64,000 nt of DNA from positions 1-64,000 of the forward strand of contig NZ_BDDQ01000009.1 in the NCBI RefSeq assembly GCF_002003465.1, in the 5' to 3' direction. A program made the translations under genes and the position numbers. Under the pieces are notes generated by a model that was not told the origin of the DNA, did not search any database, and saw nothing but the letters and a program-made list of their open reading frames with translations. Shown here piece after piece: positions 32,151-40,522 of the stretch. Each line of letters begins with the position of its first letter. The stretch's first letter is position 1. The stretch is from Caenibacillus caldisaponilyticus. Lineage in GTDB: Bacteria; Bacillota; Bacilli; Bacillales; Sporolactobacillaceae.

Positions 32151-33698
32151 TTAATTGGTTTGCCCATTTGTTAAGTTATGGGCAACACAAATTAGACCCC
32201 ATTCCACCGTCGTTTTGGAAAGGCCTCTTAATAAAAATCTATGGAAACCTCGGTTATACTTGATTTGTCCAAAAACGGGTTCGACATCGCATTTTCGCCT
32301 ACGATAAAGCTTGTCTCCCTCTTCTGTGGCTAAACGTTCTCGAACCTCTCTCCGTTGCTGTTGATTTTCTAAAGAAACTGAAATGGTTTTCGTATCTTTA
32401 CCTTTCGCACAAATCTCTTGGAAAGGGCACCCTTGACAATCTAAACAGCGATAAGTTCGTTTTTTAGTGATATAACCATTATCCGTTTTTTGCTTCTTTT
32501 CGTATGCAAATGTCAATCGCTTATTATTGGCACAAACCCACTCATCCAACTCTTCATCGTAGGTCATATTTTCGACTCGTCCGACTTGGTTTTTCCATTT
32601 CTTTGTTTGTTCCTTATCTAACGTATTATATTTAACGAAAGCCTCAATCTCCTTCTTGTCACAGAAAGCATAATTTTCTTCACTGCCATACCCTGAATCC
32701 GCAATAAGCGCTTTTGGTTTTGGCCTACCATAAGATTCGAGAATGCCGAAATGAGGTTGAAGGCATCCCGGATCACCCGCTCGTTGATGCAAACTAAATC
32801 CAACAATGAACTGATTCTCCGTACCTATTTGAACATTATACCCCGGTTTAAGTTGACCGTTTTTCATGTGGTCTTCTTTCATTCGCATGAAGGTGGCATC
32901 TTTATCGGTCTTTGAGTAGCTATTTCGACCGTTGAAGATTTCTTTTTGTGCCTCATATTTTTGCTTGCGAGGTAAGAGATCTTTTTCAAGTTGGCGTTTG
33001 GCTTTTTTGATCGCTTTGTTTTTGGGTTCCGTCTCTAACCTTTTTTCTAGGACACTAAGGGTGTCTTTAATTTGTTCAGAAGTGACAGGATTTTTATCCA
33101 ACCTCTCTTGTAAACTTGATTCAACTTCAATTTTTTCATCTTCCTTGGTTATGGCCTCGATTCCGGCCACGATCGTTCGGTACTTTTCATCGAGTTTAGC
33201 GTCAAATTTTTCTGTTGCTTTCCGCCAAACAAACGTGTATTTATTGGCGTTGGCTTCGATTTTGGTTCCGTCTAAAAAGTATTCTTCCAATTGGATGAGC
33301 CCTTGTTGATGGAGGAGATCCACGATGGAAAAGAAGGTTTCATAAATGATATCCTTCATTCTTTCCGAACGGAAACGGTTAATTGTACGAAAATCCGGTT
33401 GTTGATAATTCGCCAACCACATGAAGTAAATATTTTCTTGGAGTTGGGAAGCGATTTTGCGTGAAGAATAAATGCCTTTGGTGTAGGCATAGAGGATCAC
33501 TTTTAACATCATTTTGGGATGATAGGCTGCTCGTCCCCCTCCGGGATAAACACGATAAAGAATCTTGTCATCAATCTGTTCGACGACCTGATGAACAAGG
33601 CGAGAAAGATGGTTTGGGGGAATTTTAATCTCCAAATCCAATGGTAAAATGAGTTGGTCCATGTTATAATCAATGAAGGAAATATGATCATGTTTCAT
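32151..33698 (-). CDS. IS1182-family DDE transposase
   Basis: The 515-residue product has an N-terminal DUF772-type domain (about 15-100; HPKMMLKVILYAYTKGIYSSRKI), a coiled, lysine-rich insertion (about 180-270), and a DDE catalytic domain. Candidate catalytic residues are Asp in YFLDGTKIEAN, Asp in KALIADSGYGSEENY, and Glu in RRKCDVEPVFGQIKYNRGF. A four-cysteine patch (CLDCQGCPFQEIC) precedes the last motif, as usual in IS1182. ATG 33698 has AAAGGAG at spacing about 9. The gene looks intact, so the element may still be active. Confidence 0.95.
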   Translation of the reverse strand: MKHDHISFIDYNMDQLILPLDLEIKIPPNHLSRLVHQVVEQIDDKILYRVYPGGGRAAYHPKMMLKVILYAYTKGIYSSRKIASQLQENIYFMWLANYQQPDFRTINRFRSERMKDIIYETFFSIVDLLHQQGLIQLEEYFLDGTKIEANANKYTFVWRKATEKFDAKLDEKYRTIVAGIEAITKEDEKIEVESSLQERLDKNPVTSEQIKDTLSVLEKRLETEPKNKAIKKAKRQLEKDLLPRKQKYEAQKEIFNGRNSYSKTDKDATFMRMKEDHMKNGQLKPGYNVQIGTENQFIVGFSLHQRAGDPGCLQPHFGILESYGRPKPKALIADSGYGSEENYAFCDKKEIEAFVKYNTLDKEQTKKWKNQVGRVENMTYDEELDEWVCANNKRLTFAYEKKQKTDNGYITKKRTYRCLDCQGCPFQEICAKGKDTKTISVSLENQQQRREVRERLATEEGDKLYRRRKCDVEPVFGQIKYNRGFHRFLLRGLSKTTVEWGLICVAHNLTNGQTN

Positions 33699-33737
33699 AA
33701 AAAATCGCTCCTTTGGTTAGTTATTGGTGGTACTTTA

Positions 33738-33746
33738 ATTATACCA
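33738..33746 (-). promoter_or_regulatory. Transposase promoter, extended -10
   Basis: On the minus strand the sequence reads TGGTATAAT (TG-n-TATAAT) about 40 bases before the transposase start, within the element. Confidence 0.55.
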
Positions 33747-33773
33747 AAAGGGGCGATTTTTTTTACAAGGAAA

Positions 33774-33816
33774 GAGGGCGCCTCAAAAGCTAGGCTTTTG
33801 AGACACCCTCTTTTTT
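33774..33816 (+). terminator. Hairpin at the right IS end, terminator on the plus strand
   Basis: GAGGGCGCCTCAAAAGC (33774-33790) pairs with GCTTTTGAGACACCCTC (33794-33810), followed by six T. It would stop plus-strand transcription leaving the element. Confidence 0.7.
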
Positions 33817-34426
33817 ATTTTGCCAATTTTTCCAGGTTGCCGTTTTTGTCCATCTTAAAAGTGGGACCGGACGGAGGGCTGTCATCTTCCAGCATCACCA
33901 TGCGCCGGGCGCGGTCCATGATGTTGATCAACGCTTGATAATCCTCTTCAATCGTTTGATGGTTCTTCTTCAATTTGTTCAGTTCTTTTTCCAAATTCGC
34001 AACTTGCTCTTCCAATTCCCGGTTCTTCGCTTTCAATGCCTCATTTTCTTTGGCCAGCTGGTCGGCGTTAAAGTCATGAGTTTGAAAGTTTTGTAGAAAG
34101 GCGATGACGTCGTTTAACGTCAGCGTTTGATCGCCTGCGGACGGAACCGGTGCGGACGCAGCGGCCGCATAGACCCGCGGGCGTCTTTGCTGGGTTCTTT
34201 TCAGCTCTTTGCGCTGCTTTTTCGCAAGTTCGATCGCTTTTTCATATTTTTTTCGGACGATCGCATTCCAACGAAATCCGCAGGCCGCCCCGGTGCGATT
34301 GAGTTTGTCGCCGACTTCTTCAAAGGCTTCCAGCTGCGTCGAGCCTTCACGGATGTGGCGAAGGACCGTTTCCGCAAGCAACAAGTCATCTTCGTGGCTC
34401 CAAGCATCTTGCCTCACTTTTGTCAT
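33815..34426 (-). CDS. RsfA-family Myb-like transcriptional regulator
   Basis: The 203-residue product starts with a Myb/SANT-like DNA-binding domain (about 5-65; [37 protein letters not shown] and [13 protein letters not shown]). A linker and a leucine/lysine-rich coiled coil (about 120-170) follow. This architecture is that of RsfA, YlbO and related prespore regulators; RsfA tunes sigma-F target genes in the B. subtilis forespore. Which paralogue it is cannot be said. ATG 34426 has AAGGAGAGG. Its stop codon abuts the right end of the insertion sequence. Confidence 0.82.
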   Translation of the reverse strand: MTKVRQDAWSHEDDLLLAETVLRHIREGSTQLEAFEEVGDKLNRTGAACGFRWNAIVRKKYEKAIELAKKQRKELKRTQQRRPRVYAAAASAPVPSAGDQTLTLNDVIAFLQNFQTHDFNADQLAKENEALKAKNRELEEQVANLEKELNKLKKNHQTIEEDYQALINIMDRARRMVMLEDDSPPSGPTFKMDKNGNLEKLAK

Positions 34427-34520
34427 AATGACCTCTCCTTACCAGTTTGCGCTGTATAGGAAAATCATTGACAAAAATGAGGCGGTTTATACAAAGCTAA
34501 AAATATTTTCTATATATCTT

Positions 34521-35858
34521 TCATTTTTTTTCGCTCTTGTTTTTTAGCGACAACCAGTAATCCAAACGCTTTTGAATGGTTTTTTCGTATCCTCTTGGCG
34601 ACGGCCGGTAAAAGGTTTTTCCCCGCAGGGACGGCGGCAAATAGTCTTGGGCGACGTAGCCTTCTTCATAGTCGTGCGGGTATTTATAATCGACGCCGTG
34701 CCCGAGCCGTGCGGCCCCTTTATGGTGGGCATCGCGCAAGTGCAGCGGCACTTCCCCCGTCCGTTCGTTGCGGACGGTTTCCAGCGCCTGGTCGATGGCC
34801 ATGACCACGCTGTTGGATTTTGGCGCGGTGGCGATATACAAGGCCGCTTCGGCGAGCGGAATTCTCGCTTCCGGCATGCCGATGAACTCGACCGCGTACG
34901 CCGCGGCTTGCGCGATGAGCAAAGCGTTTGGATCGCTCAAACCGACGTCCTCGGCCGCGTGGACGTATATCCGACGGGCGATGAAGCGCGGATCCTCGCC
35001 GGCGGCGATCATTTTGGCCAGCCAGTAAAGCGTCGCATCCGGATCTGATCCGCGCATGCTTTTGATGAAGGCTGAGATCGTATCATAATGGTTGTCGCCG
35101 TCTTTGTCGTATTGGAGGACGCGCTCCTGAATGGATTCCTCGGCGACTTCCAATGTGATATGGATCTTGCCGTTCTCATCCGGATCGGTCGTCAACACGG
35201 CGAGTTCCAATGCCGATAAAGCGGTGCGGGCGTCGCCGTTGGCCACGTCGACGAGGTGATTGAGCGCTTCCTCATCGATTTCGATCGGGTAATTCCCGTA
35301 TCCTCTTTCTTCATCTTTCAAAGCTTGCATGAGAATGGCACGAATGTCTTTGTCGTCGAGGGGTTTGAAGCGGAATAAGCGGGCCCGGGACAGGAGGGCG
35401 GCGTTAAGCTCATACAGCGGGCTCTCGGTCGTCGCTCCGATCAAAATGATTGTTCCGTCCTCGACGAAGGGCAAAAGCGCGTCTTGTTGACTTTTGTTGA
35501 ACCGGTGAATTTCATCGATGAAAAGGACCGTTCTTTGTTCGTCATATTTCAAGCGTTCTTTGGCATCTTGGATGATTTTGCGGATGTCTGCGACGCCCGA
35601 GGTTACCGCGTTGATCTGTTGGAAATGGGCGCTCGTCGTCCCGGCGATGATCTTGGCGAGCGTTGTTTTTCCCGTTCCCGGCGGCCCGAAGAAGATCATG
35701 GGCGTCAGCTTGTCGGCCTTGATCGCCCGTCTGAGCAGGCGGCCTTCCCCGACGATGTGGTCCTGGCCGACGAATTCATCCAAGGTGCGCGGCCGCATGC
35801 GGTCGGCGAGCGGCGCCCCGGTCCGGCGCGCTTCTCTTGAATAATCGAAAAGATCCAT
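34521..35858 (-). CDS. rarA: Replication-associated recombination protein RarA/MgsA
   Basis: RarA is an AAA+ clamp-loader-like ATPase acting at stalled replication forks. The 445-residue product has Walker A GPPGTGKTT at 58-66, Walker [20 protein letters not shown], the sensor GATTESP, and the C-terminal oligomerisation domain with SAFIKSMRGSDPDATLYWLAKM and YKYPHDYEEGYVAQDYLP. ATG 35858 fits better than ATG 35864, which is only two bases from the AAGGGG site. In B. subtilis rarA (yrvN) also lies between aspS and cymR. Confidence 0.96.
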   Translation of the reverse strand: MDLFDYSREARRTGAPLADRMRPRTLDEFVGQDHIVGEGRLLRRAIKADKLTPMIFFGPPGTGKTTLAKIIAGTTSAHFQQINAVTSGVADIRKIIQDAKERLKYDEQRTVLFIDEIHRFNKSQQDALLPFVEDGTIILIGATTESPLYELNAALLSRARLFRFKPLDDKDIRAILMQALKDEERGYGNYPIEIDEEALNHLVDVANGDARTALSALELAVLTTDPDENGKIHITLEVAEESIQERVLQYDKDGDNHYDTISAFIKSMRGSDPDATLYWLAKMIAAGEDPRFIARRIYVHAAEDVGLSDPNALLIAQAAAYAVEFIGMPEARIPLAEAALYIATAPKSNSVVMAIDQALETVRNERTGEVPLHLRDAHHKGAARLGHGVDYKYPHDYEEGYVAQDYLPPSLRGKTFYRPSPRGYEKTIQKRLDYWLSLKNKSEKK

Positions 35859-35864
35859 AGGCAT

Positions 35865-36159
35865 CGCCCCTTCTTTTGGAAAAAATACAACAGCGGGGAA
35901 GAGAATGCAAGTTCGAGGCGCTTGAACGAAGGCGGCAGCTTGCTCCCGAAAGCGGCCAAAGGCGCCGGAAAAGGGGTGTCCATCCGTTACGCCGGGGCGG
36001 TCATTCGTGTTATAATAATAATTGTTTATTTAAAATCAGGAAAAGTCATTGGACGGAATCATTTGCCTTCATCGGCTCGGGCGCATGACCCGTTCTGCAC
36101 CATGCGCCGGAGCTTGAGGACGGTTGAGCCGAGTTGGAGAAGCGGAGTGGAGCATGCAG
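35865..36159. other. Intergenic region between rarA and the yczE-like gene
   Basis: The two genes diverge from this region of about 300 bases. On the plus strand I see one good promoter element (extended -10 at 36008-36016). I see no clear promoter for rarA and no coding potential. Confidence 0.5.
36008..36016 (+). promoter_or_regulatory. Extended -10 promoter upstream of the yczE-like gene
   Basis: TG-T-TATAAT, a perfect extended -10, without a recognisable -35. It would drive the yczE-like gene and possibly cymR-iscS-mnmA. Confidence 0.55.
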
Positions 36160-36922
36160 ATGAAAAAACCGTTTAACCGCCGGTCGTCCGCTGCCGAATG
36201 GGCGGTGACGTGGAGCGTTTTTTTTCACCGGCTTGTTGATCATGTCGGGCGGGATCGCCCTCATGATCCGTGCGAACCTGGGCGCATCGCCCTGGGACGT
36301 CTTTCATATCGGATTATATAAACATTTCGGTTTGACGATCGGCACGTGGTCCATTATCGTCGGACTTGTGATCATTTTGTCGACGTGTCTTTTGACGCGG
36401 ACTTGGCCGCAAGCGGGCGCGCTGTTGAACATGGTTCTCGTCGGCCTTTTTATCGACGCGTTTTTGGCCGTCATCGATACGCCCGCCACGCTGGCGGGGC
36501 GCTGGGTCATGCTCGGCGCCGGCATATTGGTGAACGGCGTCGGCATCGCCTTTTATATCGCCGCCGACAAAGGCGCCGGACCAAGGGATACGCTCATGCT
36601 TTATTTGACGGAAGTGACCGGATGGAGCATCGCGACGATCCGCCGCCTGCTCGAGGCAGGCGCGCTCGTGTGCGGTTGGCTCATGGGCGGCCCTGTGTCA
36701 TTCGGTACCGTTGTTTTTGCTCTTACCATCGGAACGATGGTCGGAAGGTTTTTGCCGCCTTCCCGTCGGGTGGTCAAACGCTTGGTTTCTTATGCGCAGG
36801 GGAGCGGCGGAAGCGAACATTCCTTAGCATTGATGGCAGAGCGAGGTGCTGTTCTTGAAGATTTCAACCAAGGGACGATACGGCCTCACCATTATGATGG
36901 CCCTTGGCCACCATTACGGTAA
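36160..36922 (+). pseudogene. YczE/YitT-type membrane protein, interrupted by a +1 frameshift in a T8 run
   Basis: The first frame encodes MKKPFNRRSSAAEWAVTWSVFF and the second continues TGLLIMSGGIALMIRANLGASPWDVFH, the conserved start of the YczE family of integral membrane proteins (about six membrane segments, function unknown). The join is eight T at 36218-36225; with seven the reading is WSVFFTGLLIM without a break. The corrected product is about 253 residues, longer than B. subtilis YczE (215). Its last 68 bases overlap cymR in another frame. ATG 36160 follows GTGGAG; ATG 36154 is an alternative. A sequencing error is likely. Confidence 0.78.
36218..36225 (+). other. T8 homopolymer at the yczE-like frameshift
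   Basis: Eight T separate two frames of one gene; deleting one T restores it. Confidence 0.8.
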
Positions 36923-37277
36923 AGGACCTTTATCTTTAAAAACGATCGCCGATGAAAACGGCTTATCCGAGCATTATTTGGAACAACTGATCGGACCGCT
37001 CCGGAACGCCGGCCTTGTCAACAGCATCCGAGGCGCTTACGGCGGCTACGTGTTGGCCCGCAAACCCGAGGATATCACGACGGCGGACATCATCCGCGTT
37101 TTGGAAGGGCCGATCCAGCCGGTCGAGATCATGGACGACGACGATCCCGCGAAACGGGAGCTGTGGATCAAAATTCGCGATGCGGTCAAGGAAGTATTGG
37201 AAAGCACGACGCTGGCCGATCTCATCCATTTTGAGAGCGGCAAATACGTTCAGGATCCGGAAATGTTTTATATTTAA
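36855..37277 (+). CDS. cymR: Cysteine metabolism repressor CymR (Rrf2 family)
   Basis: CymR represses sulfur-assimilation and cysteine genes when bound to CysK. The 140-residue product starts MKISTKGRYGLTIM, an Rrf2 winged helix, and contains LSEHYLEQLIGPLRNAGLVNSIRGAYGGYVLARKP and EPAKREL-type sequence (here DDPAKRELWIKIRDAVKEVL), matching CymR rather than iron-sulfur IscR, which has three cysteines absent here. TTG 36855 has GAGGTG at spacing 6. It precedes iscS and mnmA as in B. subtilis. A likely target operon starts at 54.8 kb. Confidence 0.95.
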   Translation: MKISTKGRYGLTIMMALGHHYGKGPLSLKTIADENGLSEHYLEQLIGPLRNAGLVNSIRGAYGGYVLARKPEDITTADIIRVLEGPIQPVEIMDDDDPAKRELWIKIRDAVKEVLESTTLADLIHFESGKYVQDPEMFYI

Positions 37278-37457
37278 ATTAAATATGGACGGGTTGTGCC
37301 GATCCTTAAAACATCCAGCGGTGATTAAAAAGAGAGAACGGCCGCTGAACGGATATGATGATGTTGGCCTCTCACTAAAATTTGCATGATGGGGCATTGG
37401 ACTCGATCGTGACGGAGATGGGTTGGAACATCCCACCGGTTGTGGAGGAAGTGAAAA

Positions 37458-38609
37458 ATGATGGAACCTATATATTTGGATCATGCCGCGACGACGCCGA
37501 CGCATCCCGAGGTCATTGACCGGATGGTTTCGGTCTATCGCGAAGCGTTCGGCAATCCGTCGAGCGTCCATAGCTTTGGAAGGAAAGCCCGCCGCCTCGT
37601 CGATGAAGCGCGGGAAGCGATCGCCCGTTCCATCGGAGCGTCCCCGAAAGAGATCGTCTTTACGAGCGGCGGGACCGAATCCGACAACATGGCGATCATC
37701 GGCGCGGCGTACGCGAAAAAAGAGCAAGGCCGGCACATCATTACGACGAAAGTTGAGCATCACGCCGTTTTAAATACGTGCCGAGCCTTGGAAAAACAAG
37801 GTTTTACAGTTACTTATCTGGACGTGGATCGCGCCGGGCGTGTGGACGTGGAAGCGTTGCGCCGGGCGCTGCGCGACGACACCATTCTTGTCACCATTAT
37901 GTACGGCAACAACGAAGTCGGCACGCTCCAACCGATCGCGGCCATCGCGGAGCTGTTAAAGGGACGCGATGTGCTCTTCCATACGGATGCGGTTCAAGCC
38001 TTCGGCACGGAGGCGATTGACGTGCGGACGCTGGGCGTCGATCTCTTGTCGATGACCGCCCATAAAATCAACGGACCGAAAGGCATCGGCTTTTTGTACG
38101 TCCGCGAAGGCGTCCGCCTCGTCCCGTACCAACATGGCGGCGAACAGGAACGCAAACGGCGGGCGGGCACGCATAACGTCCCCGGGATCGTCGGCCTGCA
38201 AAAGGCTTTGGAAATCGCCGACGCGGAGCGCGAGCAGCGCGTCCGCCATTATCGCGCGCTCCGCGACGTCTTGTTATCCACCTTGGAGGAAAGAGGGGTC
38301 CGCTTCGCCGTCAACGGCGATCCGGACGGCGGCTTGGCGCATATTGTCAATCTCTTTTTCCCGGGCACGAACGTCGAGACGCTCCTCACCGCTCTCGATC
38401 TGTCTGGCGTCGCGGTTTCAAGCGGCTCGGCGTGCACCGCGGGATCGGTGGACCCCTCCCATGTGTTGACGGCGATGTTCGGAGCGGAATCGGAAGAAGC
38501 AAAAAGCTCGATTCGCGTGAGCTTCGGGCTTTATAATACGGAAGAGCAAGTCAAAAAAGCGGCGAACATCATCGCCGAAACCGTGGGGCGGATGGTCTCT
38601 GGAGCATAA
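37458..38609 (+). CDS. iscS: Cysteine desulfurase (IscS/YrvO type)
   Basis: This PLP enzyme takes sulfur from cysteine and passes it on as a persulfide. The 383-residue product has YLDHAATTP at the start, the PLP lysine at about 203 (HKINGPKG) and the catalytic cysteine at about 326 in SGSACTAGSVDPSHVL, which lies on the long mobile loop of group I enzymes. It lies just before mnmA, so, like YrvO of B. subtilis, it probably supplies sulfur for 2-thiouridine in tRNA. ATG 37458 or 37461 could be the start; both follow GGAGG. Confidence 0.95.
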   Translation: MMEPIYLDHAATTPTHPEVIDRMVSVYREAFGNPSSVHSFGRKARRLVDEAREAIARSIGASPKEIVFTSGGTESDNMAIIGAAYAKKEQGRHIITTKVEHHAVLNTCRALEKQGFTVTYLDVDRAGRVDVEALRRALRDDTILVTIMYGNNEVGTLQPIAAIAELLKGRDVLFHTDAVQAFGTEAIDVRTLGVDLLSMTAHKINGPKGIGFLYVREGVRLVPYQHGGEQERKRRAGTHNVPGIVGLQKALEIADAEREQRVRHYRALRDVLLSTLEERGVRFAVNGDPDGGLAHIVNLFFPGTNVETLLTALDLSGVAVSSGSACTAGSVDPSHVLTAMFGAESEEAKSSIRVSFGLYNTEEQVKKAANIIAETVGRMVSGA

Positions 38610-38687
38610 CGCTATCATGGCGTTTTGTTCACGGGGCGGATCTTCACCCCGCCCATCGGTTGGTTATATAGAAAAATGCCAGATTAG

Positions 38688-39821
<1,134 letters not shown>

Positions 39822-39827
39822 CAACGG

Positions 39828-39857
39828 ACCGCGGCGGGATACCGCCGCGGTTTTTTA
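39828..39857 (+). terminator. Intrinsic terminator after mnmA
   Basis: ACCGCGGCGG pairs perfectly with CCGCCGCGGT around a short loop, followed by six T. Confidence 0.92.
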
Positions 39858-40522
39858 CGTGATGGACCAAGCCGCGCGGCCGGCGATTCCGAACGCATGC
39901 CGGACCCGAATCAAAGGCGATGCGCGCGGAACCCCAATGCTTAACGTTTCCAGTCCCCCTTAATGCCGCGTCGTTTCATCACACGGGCGGCCGGGCAATT
40001 GAGAATTCGTTTTTCATTGAATCCCCCTCTCCATCAAAAAAATTTCCTACTTGATAGCTGTGGGATCACGACAAATTTCATGAAGCGGCGAAATCAACAT
40101 CAGAAGATTCGGCGCCACTCCAAAGAAAGCGCGGTTTCTGATATACTTAACGCAGACTAAAGTATGGATCGGGAAGAATGTCTCTTCCGCGCGTCCGATG
40201 GCCTTTACGCCATCCGTTTCGGTGCGGCCTGCGCTTCTCGCTCCGGACGCGGTCGAAAAGCCGAAAGCCAGTCCATGAGGCGGCGTCTCCTCCGGAGCCG
40301 TCCGTTCGGGCTTATGTTTGAACGCCGCCCGTTGCGCTGCCTATTCATTCGGTTTGCGGCTTCAAGCCGCCATGGATGAACGCTTGCCGAATGGCCAAAC
40401 GGCCCGCCGGCGGCGTTCATCGCTGCCATGAGGCAATGGGGTTGGCCTCTTCCGGAAGTCTGTGAATCGGTCTCCCCTCATCAAAATGCATCACTACTAT
40501 TTTGTTCGGTCGAAGGAAGCGA
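39858..40522. other. 665-base region without a recognisable gene
   Basis: In B. subtilis a TPR-protein gene (yrrB) lies between mnmA and recD2; nothing similar is seen here. Short frames on both strands lack ribosome sites and family features. An extended -10 (TGATATACT, 40139-40147) could start a transcript with a 370-nt leader into recD2. No known riboswitch or T-box motif is visible. Confidence 0.5.

Larger units (their letters stand above)
31998..33813 (-). mobile_element. IS1182-family insertion sequence
   Basis: The element is about 1.8 kb, clearly more AT-rich than its neighbours, with one transposase gene. The ends are related inverted repeats: GAAGCCGTCTCAAAAGTCC on the left and, read inward from the right, GAGGGTGTCTCAAAAGCC, identical over the GTCTCAAAAG core. 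Each end folds into its own hairpin with a T-run pointing outward. I could not define a target duplication, so the limits may be off by several bases. It sits between the 6S RNA and the 3' end of the RsfA-like gene, where relatives have tcdA (yrvM). Confidence 0.85.

Noticed and set aside
38620-38665. GGGCGG/CCGCCC hairpin between iscS and mnmA as a terminator
   Set aside because: No T-tract follows, and iscS-mnmA are expected to be co-transcribed.
40164-40379. 71-codon ORF after the extended -10 upstream of recD2
   Set aside because: No ribosome site, arginine-rich composition as expected from random GC-rich DNA, no recognised domain.
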